From Guadua angustifolia (taxonomy: Eukaryota; Streptophyta; Magnoliopsida; Poales; Poaceae), in assembly GCA_036346375.1 (NCBI GenBank), contig CM070501.1, positions 38,336,539 to 38,400,538 of the forward strand: a stretch of 64,000 bases of DNA. The letters are read 5' to 3'. The position numbers were made by a program, and so were the translations under genes. Shown here in pieces: positions 1-13,800 of this stretch. The notes beneath the pieces are model-generated. The model did not search any database. It worked only from the letters and a program-made list of their open reading frames with translations, and was not told the origin of the DNA. Every line of letters begins with the position of its first letter. The first letter of the stretch is position 1.

Positions 1-2540
1 ATGGACCGCCGGTGCGTGGAAATGGTACCGTGCGTGTCATGACAGTGAGCCGATGAAGTTGTGGGAAGTCTCGTGACGGCGAGCTATGCACACTCCATGG
101 GTTTACTTGGGGATGTCCGTGACGTCTTTGGCTCAGAGAGTTGTCGTTGAGCTAGAGGAGCGTGTCCAGTGGGCCACGACGGTGATGTGTCATGTGCTAG
201 ACGGTGTCTTACTTCACTTTTAAGTGTTGCTTAGCTAGGGGTTCTAGACCAGGTTCTCCTCGTTTATGGTGTACTATGTAGAGCTGCTTGCTACGCTATG
301 CCGGAGCATAAAATATGGAAAGTTACATTGAAATATGCAACACAACTTTACATCTACTAGTCAGGGATGCGCGCTATGCCGCGCCATGCGAAATTAGGTA
401 CGACGGTTATTTTTGGAAAAAAGGTATGAAGACATAAACGTATTTTCGGTTTTTTTCTTGGGGGATTAGTCAAAAATATGCTAGCTATAAGTCATCGGCG
501 AATTTGTGGCATGCACAGGCAAATTAAATGCTGAGAAATATAAAAATGCATTTCACTTTATCGATGCCTGAGAAACAAAATAGATAAGGAATAATTTGAT
601 CTTGGAATCTATCGCTGTATGCAGTAATTGGAGATCACAAACCCAATTGCTTTGCAAAAAGATGAAGAAATAAAGGCCATGATCACGTTATCCCTTCCAC
701 AATACATGGATGTGAGACTAAAACCATTAGTTAGCTAGCATCGCAACAACATCATTATGTGTCAAAAAAACATAGAAACCAAAAATTACGTAGCAAAATT
801 AATACAAAAGAGGCCATATTTTTTCTAGTACTATACAATATTTTTTTTATCTACATGGTTCATGTGTGTTTATAGCAACCGTGCATCCTCCTAATACCTG
901 TGACGACAAAAACAAAGTAATGAGTAATTTGTAACAAAAGGAAGCAAGGAAAAAATTTCGGCAGCTAAATCCTTTCAGCGGTTTCTGAAACGTGCATCAT
1001 TTTCTTTGAGCGATAAAATGTGCAGGCTGCGGAATGGGAAAATGACAGAAAAAACCTAAAGCTTGAGCGTAGCAAAACCACACAGTTCCCTAGAAATTGT
1101 GGCAGCCACTCAAAATCGATATAGCTCAGGATATCGATTTTCTCTGGTCCCTCGAATTTAGGTAGATTAGTCTACAGAGACAAATGCTACGAAATTAGCG
1201 AAATAACAGCAGCAAAATCATGACATGGACAAAAAAATATCTGCTCAAAGCAGTCAATATGATACAGATCCTAGATAGCATCCAAGGCAAAAACAAAGAG
1301 GGAGAATGAGACATAAAACAAGTGTTGTCACTTAACTAAATAAGTCACACAAACGGAAGCCAAGTAGCAATTATCTTAATTGGTAGGTCACGTCATTATC
1401 GGGTCATTTCGCTGCAATTATGCTCAGTTGCTTGAATGAAAACTTCTATCTATTTGGGTCCTTATTTATATGTGAATATACATTTTTCCCAAATCTAAAA
1501 CTCAACTTGTTTTTGCCAATCCATTAGGCTACCCTCTTCATAGTGACATATTGTCCTGGCTCCATAGCTACTGCTCTCTATAGCTCCTTCTCGTCATTGT
1601 TCTGACCGATACGATTTTCCAATAATTTGTTTCCCTTAATACATAATTAGCTATGCTAATTACATAACATCTATTAAAAGCTTGCAACTGGAATCTAGAA
1701 GGCCATAAGAGTTCGCAAACCATTGAGTCTGTTATTATCAAATTGGTAATAATTTTCAGCTTCAGATCTATATCAGTAAACCATGGTCCAAAAATTGAGT
1801 TCCACTCCTTCAGCTCTCCCACTGACAATAGCAGAACATATGATTTAAACTATAAGGTTTCAAGGGGCACATTTGGCCTGTGAAATCACAAGAAGTTTCA
1901 TAGTGGAACCTGATTGGACTATCCTCCTATCAGCTGCACATGAAGAATCTATAACCAAAACAACGACTAAAAGACATGAGTTTGCTAGTAAGAAAGCAGC
2001 TGCCTCTTCTCAACAGATGCAGCCAAACTTCATGAGTATTAATTTTCATGAGCAGATTGAGGAAGAAGCGATAAAGCCACAAATATCATAGTCAGTAATA
2101 GTATGGTTGGGGTGCAATGCATTCTAGAACAATCTAGCTCTAAGTCAGTGAATGGCTGTAAAAACTAAAAACTAAGGATATATTTCGTAATTATGGAACC
2201 AATTCAGACAGCAGCACAAAGGTAGTTGATGTCAACCCACTTATAAATTTCTGCATAATATATATAGCTTAGCAAGTAAGATTTCAGATTTAATCTATCA
2301 GTGGCTAGCGACAACAGGATACTAAGATATAGAAATGAAGTGATATAAGTTATAAGATAAAATAGACACTGATCAGGTGCTTTTGCTTCTGTCATCTTTG
2401 TATGCATTTTAACAAAAACATGATGGTCAGTATTGGACTACAGTAACCTGAAGCTTAAACCGTGCTTCTGATCAGATGAATTGCAAAATTGGAAGTGCAA
2501 ATCTAAAATGCCCGGTAAAACAACAAATTACTGAGAGGGA
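1..2540. other. Intergenic DNA, nothing recognised
   Basis: AT-rich sequence on both strands with only short open frames that have no family resemblance and no credible splice structure. I see no tRNA, no transposon ends and no conserved domain. A short open stretch near 1873-2091 is serine/lysine-rich but begins at a non-ATG codon, so I do not call it a gene. Confidence 0.5.
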
Positions 2541-3300
2541 GAGAGGCATGAAGCCAGAGGCTACGCTGTGGGTTGGCTTCCCTTGGTGCAATTGGCGATG
2601 AACGATGCTAGGAGATCTCCTCCCCTGCTAGTTTGCTACGAAATTTGGACTATCAATCCCTAATTATTTTTGTCGATGAGAGGGAAAGAGCTCCCTAAAT
2701 CAACCATCATGCTTCCCATTTTCTAGAAAACATACCCCAAATGGACTGAACAAGAAGATGGAGAGGGGCAAAGGGGGAAGAACTCACCGGAGAGCTCCAT
2801 GGCTAGAACACATGACGCACCGGACGACGCCATCCTAGCCATCTGTTGTTGGCCCACCGATGAAGAGGAGGCTAGGCTATGCGGGGAACTCTGCCCACTG
2901 GGCAAGGCGGGTGGCGACCAGATCGCATGCATCGGATGCGGTGGGGTGATCTCACCGAGGGATCGTGGGCGATGTGAGGAGGATGGCAAGGGGAACCAAG
3001 GTTTTTGTGCTGCACTAACTACGGTGGTGGCTATAGAGGAGGAGGCGGTGTGAGTGGTGGTGATGCGGCGATGCCGGTGAGAAGGGACGGAAGGGGAACG
3101 GTGCGAGAGCAGCTTGCACGCGAGCAACGTGAGGAGGGGGAAGCGATGACGCGTTATCAACCATTGTTAGCGCAATGACGCGGCAACGGATGGCAATGAT
3201 CCGAGCGAAGTAAACGGAGGACCTAACCGCGTTTTTGGCTTTTTCGGAGGAGCTTTTCGCGAAGGCGATGACGTGGCACTGCTGGTTGATCGGCATTCCC
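2541..3300. other. GC-rich segment with overlapping open frames, no gene called
   Basis: The base composition rises sharply here against AT-rich surroundings, and frames stay open on both strands (2799-3053 plus, 2723-3160 minus). The translations are low-complexity (Ser/His/Arg/Pro-rich) and match no family I know. It could be a 5' exon, a promoter CpG-rich region or captured host DNA. The openness is mostly explained by GC content. Confidence 0.3.
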
Positions 3301-3542
3301 AGGCTCTTTATATTAGAGTATACTCGTTGTCAGGAGGCAACCCGAAGATCTGAGCCGTCCGTTCAGATCCCTGCGATCCACTGCTTTGCGGAAGGCCGAT
3401 CTGGAACGTACGATCTCAATCCGACGGCTTACACGCGTCCACCCGTACGTGACTCGCTAGGACACGCGGCGTGGACCCATTCGTTGTCAGGAGCGCCGAG
3501 CCGCCGATGCCTTCTGCTTCGCGGGATTCTTCCCGGTAAGAA

Positions 3543-3544
3543 TA

Positions 3545-3579
<35 letters not shown>

Positions 3580-3612
3580 TACTACTACTGCTGCTGCTAG
3601 TACTACTACTTC
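3543..3612. repeat. Trinucleotide microsatellite (TTA)n followed by (CTA/CTG)n
   Basis: A run of about a dozen TTA/ATT units passes into TAC/TGC triplets. It accounts for poly-Tyr and poly-Asn/Ser open frames on the two strands, which are not genes. Confidence 0.9.
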
Positions 3613-4057
3613 CGGGCATAAGAGATAACATATTATACATTATATTATTTGTTTGTACTCCATATATACGCTTTGACTTTAACGATGAACTTGCTTTGGG
3701 CATTAATGTAGAACATGGAAAGTGGTTTGCGATTGCGAAGCATTGGAGCAGCTTATGGGCCTGCTGATTGGGCTGCAAGGTACTATTGCATAAGGGACTT
3801 CACTCAGCCCCCCAGCCTGGGCTGAAACTGGAACTCAACTTTGGACTCTCGCAGCATGTGCGATGTAGGTCTGTACGGTCCAGTTCTGTTCTGATTGTTT
3901 GACAACTTTGCAGCCTTGAGCAGTTGACTTGTGACAATCGAACTTGCTAAGGCCTAAGGGATGGATGCCATACGTATAATACTTGCCCTGTGATGTCAGA
4001 AACAGCTCCAACCTCTCGTGCATCCAATGAGAGACTTCTTTAGCATTCCTGAGAGGT

Positions 4058-4311
4058 AATTCCTCCGGTTCATAAAAACTTACTGGCTTGAGATACGTGC
4101 AGTCAAACTTTTAAAATTTTAGCTATCGATATTTTTTAAAATATGTAGATGAGATACATGAAAATCATGTGTAAATTCATCTCGAAACGTACTTTCATAA
4201 TATTATAATTTTATTAGAATTTTTAAATATATTACTATAGAAATTAATGATCAAAGTTAAGTTTTAGGGACCGTGTCAATATTCAAAACGATAACTATTT
4301 GTGACCGGGGG
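4058..4311. mobile_element. Degenerate Stowaway-like MITE
   Basis: The left end near 4062 reads CCTCCGGTTCATAAA and the right end near 4305 reads as the approximate reverse complement (ACTATTTGTGACCGGGGG). The interior is AT-rich and non-coding, about 250 bp in all, which fits a decayed Stowaway (mariner-derived) MITE. The exact TA target sites are blurred. Confidence 0.45.
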
Positions 4312-5734
4312 ATATCAAGTTATACATTAAGCTAGTAACAAGAGGTACCGAAAATTTAAAAAGTAAAAATACCAAGAGATAGAAGAGTTTAACAATACTC
4401 TGATGGTATTTTATGACAAATCCTAAGTACGATAAATACACCACTAACAAGAATGTCCTTCCGCTCATCAATCATGCCACCGCCAGCCATTCAAGTTCGG
4501 ACTTGTGACAGCGCCAGCGCCAGCCATTCGAGTTCCAGATTCAGCCATCAATCACAGCAAGCATCCTAGAGCAGCGCCGAGCATCACACCGCAGGGAAGG
4601 GGAGGGGAGCAGGCAGCTAGCATCCCATTTTCACCCCCGGCCGTTCTGCTCGCGTACGACGGAATTGCATCCTGTCTGGATGCATCTACCTTCAGATAAT
4701 TAAAGATCAGGTACGTCGATAGTCCTGCCTAGATGAGCATGACAGATATAGCTCCGCTCATGGTAACACCGTAACAGTCATACAGATAGAAATTACGTTT
4801 TGTTCTTGGCACCGTCGGACGTGCTCCTCCTGGACGGCGCGGCGCGGCTCCTGAAGATACCAAATAGCCAAAGCCAGCGATCTATGTACGTACGGTGGAA
4901 CACACGATTGGACGGCATGCGTGCATTCATGCATGTGGAGTATTTCAGAGGTGACTCTCGAAGGTCGCGGCCCACATGTCACATTTGCGGCTGGAGGACC
5001 ACGTACCGGCGGGGAGGATCCATGCATGAACCTGGCCGCGCCCTGCTGCCAAAGTCGGCCCTGTCCAGCGCCGAATTGCTTCGCTTTTCGTATTCATGCG
5101 TCGTCGTCTCGTCCCAATGTTCCCCACCAGAGTGGGGACATGTGACTTGTCACACCGCTCAAGAGCGGGCCATGTGATGTTTCCCTTTCGCGTCGAGCGT
5201 CGCCGTGGCCACTTGCTTGGATATATAGTTGGATGCGCTTCTATCGCTACGGATTTTGTGGTGCCATTCGGCTGACGAACCGATCGGTCAGTGAGTGTCG
5301 AAATGTCTTTTTTTGGGGGGGTTTTGGGGTGGGTGGGGGCGATTTGTTGTTAGGACTAGTACTTACGCAGAGTTGTTTGTGGCACGACATGACTCGTGTA
5401 TGCAGTGCAACCTACGTTTGGTGCATGTGCATCGTGTACGAAATTTGCATATGTGGACCCGAGGAGGCAAAGTTTACAAGGCAGCCACTGAATCACTGAT
5501 ACCAATTGAAAAAAAAAACTGCATCCAATTTCATGGGCATGGTACATTCTTGCGTGCCTGTGCTCTTTTGTGGTGCACTAAATTTAATATAGATTATTTA
5601 TTATTTTTTATTTAGTTGATCAGATTAACTAATATTTTTCTATACTTTCTCTCATGGTAAGGTAGCAGGAATATCCACAACAAATCAATGGCTAGATCAA
5701 ATTTTAACTACCACCATATATTACTAAGGATAAC
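4312..5734. other. Intergenic, partly GC-rich, no gene recognised
   Basis: Several overlapping short frames occur between 4500 and 5500 on both strands. None shows a domain, and there is no consistent splice model. Nothing else stands out. Confidence 0.4.
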
Positions 5735-5806
5735 TAGCAAGGTTGCACACACAATTACACGGACATCATTTAGCAAGGTTGCACACACAATTACGCGGGC
5801 ACCATC
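5735..5806. repeat. 36-bp tandem duplication
   Basis: Two adjacent 36-bp units, each starting TAGCAAGGTTGCACACACAA, differ at only a few bases. They lie in AT-rich non-coding DNA. Confidence 0.8.
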
Positions 5807-6542
5807 TAAATCATGTTATGATTTTACAATATATACGGTTTCTCTTTTTAAAAAATAGATCATTGCAGACTACACTTGGGATATTATTAATTTTATATAT
5901 TATATGAGATAAAAAAAAGGCTTACTCAGTTTGTTTATACTTATCACCTGTGGCCCAACTTAATTTCTTCCTCGAATACTTGATTAACAAAACAGTAAAC
6001 ACATTATACTATAACATTTTTCATTTATATCAGTATCATCTCACCCTTTCATTATTGCTTTGTTTGTCTATACTACATACTAACAATGTGCATCACATAG
6101 ATTACATCGGTATACTCGAGTGAACACCTATTAATGAATCATCATCTCAATCCCTCCATCCCTTAGAGGCTCGCCAAATAAAGGATCAGAATGTTTTCTT
6201 TTTTGGTGAGCATTTTTAGCATGTTCTACTTTTTACTTATCGAATTTAAACCATATGTCATAGACTTTTATTATATAATATATTTCAATTCCTAATTTGT
6301 ACATATACAATCAAATTCCTTACTTTGTTTTACTTTCTCTCAAATTAGCATATTTATGTAATTTAAATTCTAAATGAAACATTTTTTACTCTTCACTTAG
6401 TATAAAATTTTAAAACCATCGCTAATTTATTTATTTATTTTAAATTTGTATATTTTTTGGATAGTACTTCTTATAGACTTTTTCAGTTTTAGATTGGAAT
6501 TCGCGCATAAATCTAGCTGATAATTTTTATTTCGAACATATG

Positions 6543-8310
6543 TGAAGGATCGAGATGATGATCAGAGGGGGTGAATGATCCTAAATCAAATTTTCACTCA
6601 AACAATAATCCAAACAAGCTCTCAAAGATAAGTACCCAAAAGAAGCAAGTGAAATGAATAAGCTATTCTGGATGGTTGGTAGCACCGTACTAGGGGTGGT
6701 ACCACCAGGCTCAAAAACTGTTCAAGAACCATCACAAACTCTAAAAGTAAATTTTGGTGAATCTTTTGATCGGCTGAATAAAAACTCACAAAACTTGGTA
6801 GATGTGATCCTAAGGATATCAAGAACTCATTCCAACCTTCAATCGCAAGGATTGACGTCAAAATTCCGACCTTTTTCACTTTGAAGGAAGAACACACCAA
6901 GTTGGAGTAAAACTCAAAAACTTCATCTAAGACTCCACAAACGCGATTTTGCAGAATGATTCACTTAAGAGTATAAAACCGGTTTCTTGCGAGAAGAATG
7001 TATAGATTTGCCTAAATGATTAGGATATGATTTGAATGAGATTCATTCATCAATCATCATACTTGACACAATAAGCAAAAACATGTAGAAAGAGGGGAGG
7101 CAAATCCAAATTGCGAGAATGTAAATTGCAGAAATTTAAATGCTAAATTTAAGACATAAAGTAAATGTGTTATGTAAATTCAAGCATAAGAGAAAATGAT
7201 TTGCATTTCTGGAAGGGAGATTTACAAAGCCTCACAACAAAGTGGGTAAAACTCAAAAGAACTCAAAATTCTCAAAACCTTCAAGAGAGGAAAGACTACC
7301 CCTACCCCTCTATTTATACTACTCGAGTCACCCTCCACCCTTGGATGAGTTCCTTCTACCTTAAGGACCGCCATCAAGGGTTAGAATTGACTCATTCACT
7401 CGTATATGGACTAACCTGAAACCCACACACATATCGCGTTTTTGTACACTTTTCAAATCATACTAACTAGACTCGCTACTCTATCACCTAAACCACAAAT
7501 CCAACGGCCCTCCTTGATCCGAGCAGCTCCTAACTAGCATCTCATCTATTCCTTGTATTCTAGGTTTGCATTGAATCTGTCTTCGTCCTCGACCGTCTAA
7601 ACCTCTGACGCACCTCACCTAGTCTCGATCATCTTTCGCCTCACCATGATCTAGCACCGTCGTCCTTGCAACCATAAAAAATAAGGAAAACACATCATAT
7701 TGCAATGGCCAAAATGATATGCAATAAATCCCACACAAATTCAAAATACATATCCCAAGGACATCGAGTAACTTTGCTCAGAGTTGAGTTGATGAGTCTA
7801 CATCGAGTAACTCGAGGCTAACCCAAGGACTCGAGACAGGCTGATGGCAGGGCACTCGACTCGGCAAAAACCCTACTCGATACTTATCGATTCCCAATCT
7901 ACTTGAAACATTCGATCACAAGCCAGTGGGGCATTACTCGACCAAGCCAGAACTCTAACGAGGCATTACTCAATCAAGCCAGAACTCCGGGGAGGCATTA
8001 CTCGACCAAGCCATAACTTGGTAGTAATCGATCAAGCGCTTGAACGAACCCTTCGCTCGGCCCAGCAACATTCCAACTCGATACTTAGTGATTCCCAATT
8101 TACTCGAATCATTCAACCACAAGCTGGCGGGGTATTACTCGACCAAACCAAAACTTGGCAATAATTGACCAAACTAGAACTTCGCAGTCTCAACTCAAAT
8201 TGTTTCAAATTGAAAATCTAATTCAAATCAAACTCAAATCAGAGTATAACAAGCTTAAATTTAGTCAAATACTCATCACCAACATGGGTTGACCTCCACA
8301 TGGTCTTTCA
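6543..8310 (-). mobile_element. Solo LTR, 1.77 kb, target duplication ATATG
   Basis: The element begins TGAAGGATCGAG and ends CATGGTCTTTCA, so it has the TG...CA ends of an LTR. It is flanked by the 5-bp direct repeat ATATG at 6538-6542 and 8311-8315. On the minus strand a TATAAATA box sits at 7311-7318, leaving about 1 kb of U3 and 0.75 kb of R-U5, so it is oriented minus. The minus-strand 3' end (ATTCACCCCCTCT...CGATCCTTCA) resembles the 3' end of the LTRs at 55992-62497, which suggests a related family. No coding domain or second LTR is present. Confidence 0.8.
7860..8170. repeat. Short tandem and dispersed repeats inside the solo LTR
   Basis: Units of about 33 bp containing GGCATTACTCGACCAAGCC recur two to three times between 7945 and 8035. 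A longer block beginning CTCGATACTTA is repeated near 7884 and 8078. They lie in the U3 half of the minus-oriented LTR, where tandem enhancer-like repeats are common. Confidence 0.6.
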
Positions 8311-9017
8311 ATATGCTATTTTTTATTTTACCTCACATGGACTCTTTATTTTAATCTAAATTTTTTATTTAATTTTGAATATATGTTATTTTTTTATTGT
8401 ACTTGACATCATCTCTTTCTTTTAATCTCAATTTATTTTTATTTCATTATAAATATTTGTTTTTTACATGACATGGACTCTTTCTTTTACTTTTTTTTAT
8501 TTTGAATTGAGTTTTAGATTAGAATTTGTATAAAAAGCCAACTATTAATTTCATCTAATTTTATTCTGAATTTTAGCTATGTAAAGGTTTTAAGTCGAGT
8601 TTGTATGAAATCAAATTTCTATTGTCCTTTTATTTTTATTCTGAATTTCTATTATTTTTCTATTATTCTTTATTTAATTTTAAATTTCAATTTTAGGTTA
8701 GAATTTGTAAATAAATCCAATTGCTAACTTCATCTAATTTTTATTCTATATTTCATAATGAAAATCACATTGCTAATTCCTTTTATTTTCCATTCTCCAT
8801 TCATATTAATTTTTATTTTATTGAATATTAAATATTAGTTTCAGGTTTGAATTCTTATACAAATCAAACTACTAATTTTAATCTATTTTTGTTTAATATT
8901 TCAGCTATGTATGTGTTTTAATTTGGAGTTTGTACAAAAACAAATGGCTAATTTTTTATTCTATTTTTTTGTTATTTGTATTGTATTTGGGATGGACTCT
9001 TTCTTTTAATCCAAGTT
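8311..9017. repeat. T-rich degenerate repeats
   Basis: Phrases such as TTTAGATTAGAATTTGTA and AATTTCAGCTATGTA recur with drift roughly every 150-200 bp. Similar T-rich sequence precedes the solo LTR at 6150-6540. This is non-coding, probably the interior of an old DNA element that the LTR entered. Confidence 0.45.
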
Positions 9018-10372
9018 GTTATAACTCAATCATGCTAGATAGACAGTTATATGTTTTCTTTAAATAATAACATCCAATGACTGCTATAGTTCAATTTAGT
9101 TATGGTCCATATAGAATAAGGTCCAGATGTTTTGCTTTTTTAAAGAATCTCTAGCATTTTCTTCTTTTTTTGTCAAAAAGATCCGATGGCGGTTATGATT
9201 AGGATCTACAAGATTAAAAGTTAGATGTTTTGCTTTCTTATTAGAATTTCTACCCTATTTCTTTTTTTCCTTAGTAACTCTCATGAGCTTTTTATTTTTA
9301 ATTTTTATTATTTGTATTGTACTCAGCATAGACTTTTCTTTTAATCCAAGGCTCATGAGAATTGTTAAGAAAAAAAAAGTGTCGACGATTCGGGAACCGG
9401 TCCCCCGCCGAGCTTACTTGTTGAATGAGGGATCAACCTAAGGCCCCTTTTTCGCGGGGGGGGGGGATAGTGTCCGAGGTCCTACCGAGCTACAGATCGA
9501 GGTAACCAATGCAGTCACAACGAGCAAGGGATCTCTCTTTTTTATCTGGTTCAGGCTTCTCGCGGAGGAGATAATAGCCCTACGTCCAGTGGTTGCACTG
9601 ATGTATGAAGATGGGTTACAAGTACTGCGTACAAGTGTAGATAAGATGTGTGAATGAGCCGAACCCCCTCTCCTTCGCGCGATGAGGTATTTATAGGGGA
9701 ATGCAGACGACAAAGTATTTATTACAGGGGGCGTTCTACTGTTTCCGGACGTGGGTGATACTGTTCTTCGCTTTATGCCATACCGCTACGTGGGCGTAGG
9801 GTGGCGCAGGTCGTGGCAGCATTGTCCTTCTAGCCGCCAAGCGATTAATGCCATGTCGAGCCGTCGGGTGATTAATGTCACGTCGCCTTTGTGGAGTATG
9901 CCCGGCTTCTTGGTGAGGCTCGAGGCCTTTTCCTCCGGGCCCAGGTCGCCGGTCGCGCACTTCCGAGCAATCATGCTTGGGGACGAGCCTAACTGAGGTT
10001 GGGGCAGGTGTGAGAGTCGACCCCAGCCGAGGGTCTCCGTAGGGGGCACCGTCCAAGAGCGTGCATAGTCGGTGGTCGGCTGGCCACCGAGGTACCATGG
10101 TCGTTGTAGAAAATACCCAATCCCCGACAAAAAGAAATAGTCTATAAATTCTCACAAAAAGCAAAATATATAGCCCTTAATTCAGTGGATCCTAAATACA
10201 ACCACCGTTAGACCTTTCTAACAAAAAAAAAGGAATATACTAGAAATTCTCACAAAAAAACAAAACATCTGGCTATTAATCTAGTAGATCCTTGCTAAGT
10301 TGAACTATAGTAGACACCGGATGTTATTATTTAAAGAAAACACATTATCATCCATCTAGCGGACCGAGTTAT
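9018..10372. mobile_element. Inverted-repeat DNA element split by a solo LTR
   Basis: Sequence at about 9018-9370 (for example TTTCTTTAAATAATAACATC at 9056-9075) reappears reverse-complemented at about 10135-10372. Together they form arms of roughly 300 bp. The LTR at 9380-10129 sits between the arms. The outer ends are not sharp enough for me to define a target duplication or assign a superfamily. Confidence 0.5.
9380..10129 (-). mobile_element. Solo LTR, 750 bp, target duplication AAAAG
   Basis: The element starts TGTCGACGATTCGGG and ends CCAATCCCCGACA. It is flanked by AAAAG at 9375-9379 and 10130-10134, giving TG...CA ends and a 5-bp duplication. A minus-strand TATAAATA lies at 9688-9695, so the LTR reads on the minus strand with about 430 bp of U3. 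The 142-aa and 114-aa open frames within it are by-products of GC content. Confidence 0.85.
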
Positions 10373-10878
10373 AATGACTTATAATAGATGCACTGTAAAA
10401 TTTCACAAATGCTTATCATGATGTCGTATTATATAGCCAGACCACGTCTAACCATTCTGCTTTTCATTTGCGTCTTTCCCTTTCCACCTTGATTTGCTTC
10501 CGTAGTACAATTCGTCATGGAGTGACAGATTCTGTCTCAAATCTGTTCCTAGACCATGTCAATCAATTAATACCCTGTTTCTGTTTGCAACACAGGGCCT
10601 AAGCCTGTCGATTCCTGATCATCGTGACATGCACGTGGTACCTACTTCGAAGTGTCAAAAACTGGAGGGGGACAACGATTTTTACCAGCAAAAACATTGC
10701 ATATCATAGTTGCATTGCATGAACATGAGTTACAAGGCACATTCATTCCTCTGTACAGAACCAACTAATTATATAGCTATGCATGATTCTTGGTAACTCT
10801 AACTTAATATAAATTTTAGTACCTGCTGAGATAGTAAAAAGCCTCTAGCTAATCACCTACACCTAGCTAGCTAGCGAC

Positions 10879-13800
10879 TCAAGACTCGGACAGCAACGGC
10901 GGCAGCGGCGAGTCGGCCGGCGAGAAGATTCCCTGGCCGGTGGCCAGGATGGCCCTCGGGTCGAACTCGGCCTTGATCCGCGCGAACCGCGCCCACCTCA
11001 CAGCGCCGAAGTGGTCCGCCCACTCGGGCTGCGCCTTGTGGTTGGGCAAATACTGCTTTGCGCCGATCCCCGCCTCGGCGCAGAAGTCGAGGATCTGCCG
11101 GTTCTGCCGCTCCAGCGCCTCGACGCTCTGCACCGGTTCGGCCGCGCCCGGCCACGCCGACCGCAGGAACGCCACCAGGTAGAACACGTCCTCCTCCGGC
11201 GTCACCACCGAGCTCCTCGGGTCCCACCTGCGCGAATCCCACAGCATTCAGCATCCAGAAATTTAATACTAGTGGCAGTAGATCGTCGAATCAGATCGAA
11301 AGGAGCAGAGCAGGAAAAGCAACAGTTAGCGACGAGAGCCTGCTGATTCTGATACGCCTTTTTTAGTTTTAAGTATGTGAAAGCCACAACGCATCTGCCC
11401 ACTAACCCCAAAAGGGGATAGGAAACCAAAATTCCGACTGTGCCGTGCTCGTCGCGCCGTGAGAAAGGTGAAAGCGGCGCCGGTTTAAAATAACTGGTCA
11501 GCGCAGGCCGCAAAATTGAGATGTCCGGTTACTAGCGTGGCATGGCATGTTGGCGTGACGCCACTACAGAATTAGAATAGACCCTGTCACATTAGTGCGC
11601 GGTATGTCTGTGGCCATTCAATCACCAGATTTCGGCGATGGCAATCCGGGGATCAAGCAACAATAGTCTAGTAGTATTGTTTTTGAGCTGTTACTAATCT
11701 CGTATGGCTTGTTCATCTGGCACCAACCATGCATGGTACACTCGGTTGCCACAGCGATCGAGTTGCCACCTGCGCATGCAGTGTTGCGTTGCATGTGAGG
11801 TCGATCGGATCGGCAGCACAGCCCAGCCAGTAACGTGACGTCTCGTGTGCTCGTGTTGCATGTGGGGTTGTGCGTGGTTGGATCGCGCGTGCATGGACGG
11901 TGATCGATCGATAAGCCGTCGTGCATGAAAGATGAACGGAAACAGAACAATTAAGTAGATGGACTTACTTGTGCTTGTTCATGGGGTAGATGAGGATGGG
12001 CCCGCCGGCCGTGCGGCTGCCGAGGACGCCGCGGAAGACGCCGCGGTCGAAGTCGGCCATGCGGGACGCCGGCACGAAGAGGTTCAGCCACGGGTGCGGC
12101 ACCTCCCACATGCCCTTGGCCCGGAGCTTCTGCTCCGCCTTGTGCACGCGGTCCAGGAAGTCCACGTACGGCAGGTCAGTGGTAAACACCGTGCCCGGGA
12201 TGAAGCTCAGCTCGTCCAGCAGCGCCTCCGCCTCCTGAAAAGCACAAAAGGTTTCGTTGTTATTTCTTTCATGGGGTGTCTACAATCTTAGTGTTTTATT
12301 GCTGAATAACACTTAAATTTTAAGCCTTCAAATCTAGATCCAATGGATGAAATTAATTTGCCTCTTCTCCTCTCATTTGAGTTCTATTTTATGAAGGAGT
12401 ATTGAATTTTTTATGTATTAGATAAGGAACATTATTCTTTACTGCATGGGCCTTTTTAATCAATTATATACTAGTTTTACATAAATTAAATTATGCAAAT
12501 GAAGCGGTAATTTATTAAAAACATTATTCTTTTTCACATTACCTTTTTACATCAATTATATATTAGTTTTATACAAATTAAATTATGTAAACAAATAATG
12601 TGAAATTTTGTAAAAAAGGGAACAAAATAACTATAAGGAACATAGCAAACAAAAACGTGGATCACAAAGTAAAATATTGATAAAGTTAAAATGATAATCA
12701 CAAAACAATATCTAATAAAAAAACTAAGTGCTCACAAATAAAAAATTAATATCTAATAGATAAAAAAATTGAGTGCTCAAAAATTAAAAAAACACTTAAG
12801 TGTTTTTTAGCAATTTCTCTTTTCACTGGTTGCATCGTATAGTGTTATTAGAACTACTAGATCAAATCTATTTTAGTATATGTAGTACCACATATATAGT
12901 ATTTTAATCAAGTGGTTTGATAAAAATAGTTCATGTTTTGCCAACGGAATTAAGATCTAGTAGTAGCAAGATCGAGGCAGTGTGCTCTGCATGTGGGTGT
13001 CATCATGTGATCATCAGGGCTCAATTATACCACTCATTGCGGACTAAACCGCCCATAACTAACAGAAAACATGGCCCAATGATTGGCTACGCGCGCGCCC
13101 TGAGATGAGTACTGATCATTACTGGTTACTAGTATTAAAAACTAGGAATTAAGAAATGTCGTCAGGAACAAATGGGACGGTTAGGACTTGGGAGGCATTA
13201 TATATTATTAAATGGGGAAAGGCGGCGCCGACCGAGGGAGACGGACCTGATCAACGGTTCCGGCGGTGGAGTCGTCGTAGTTCTTGGTGACCTCGAGGCA
13301 GTAGAGCACCCCGGAGTGGTGCTTGAGGGAGCTGAGCTTGACCGGGTTCTGCGGCGAGAAGAAGGAGGACCTCCAGTTGTTGATGAGGCCCTCGGCGGCG
13401 ACGACGAAGCCCTCGACGTAGTCGAACCGGTGGCCGTCGTGCAGGGAGATGAGTCGCTCCTGATCCGCTGTGAACTCGCTGAAGTTGGAGTAGAGCGCCC
13501 GGATCCAACGAACCTGATGACCAACGACCACCATGCAGATAATCAAATTAGCCCAGCCGCCGTACTGATCAGAAAGCTTAATCAGCGTAGATCACAGTGA
13601 TTAATTAGCATGGATTAGTTAGCAAATTGAGTTGCAGGGGAGAACAAAATCTTATGAAAGATCGCGTGAACTAAACAAAAACGCTTCTATATATATATAA
13701 GATCACCAACTGGTCAGCAAAACAATCTGATCGATCGATGGATCCCAAATTCCCAACCAACTACGAGGGCGGCTGGGCTACCTGACCAGACGAATAAACT

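Noticed and set aside
3235..3778. 121-aa and 120-aa frames with poly-Tyr or poly-Asn/Ser
   Set aside because: Both are created by the trinucleotide microsatellite at 3543-3612.
7860..8170. Possible CRISPR-like direct repeats
   Set aside because: This is plant DNA; the repeats are imperfect, not separated by unique spacers of constant length, and sit in an LTR U3.
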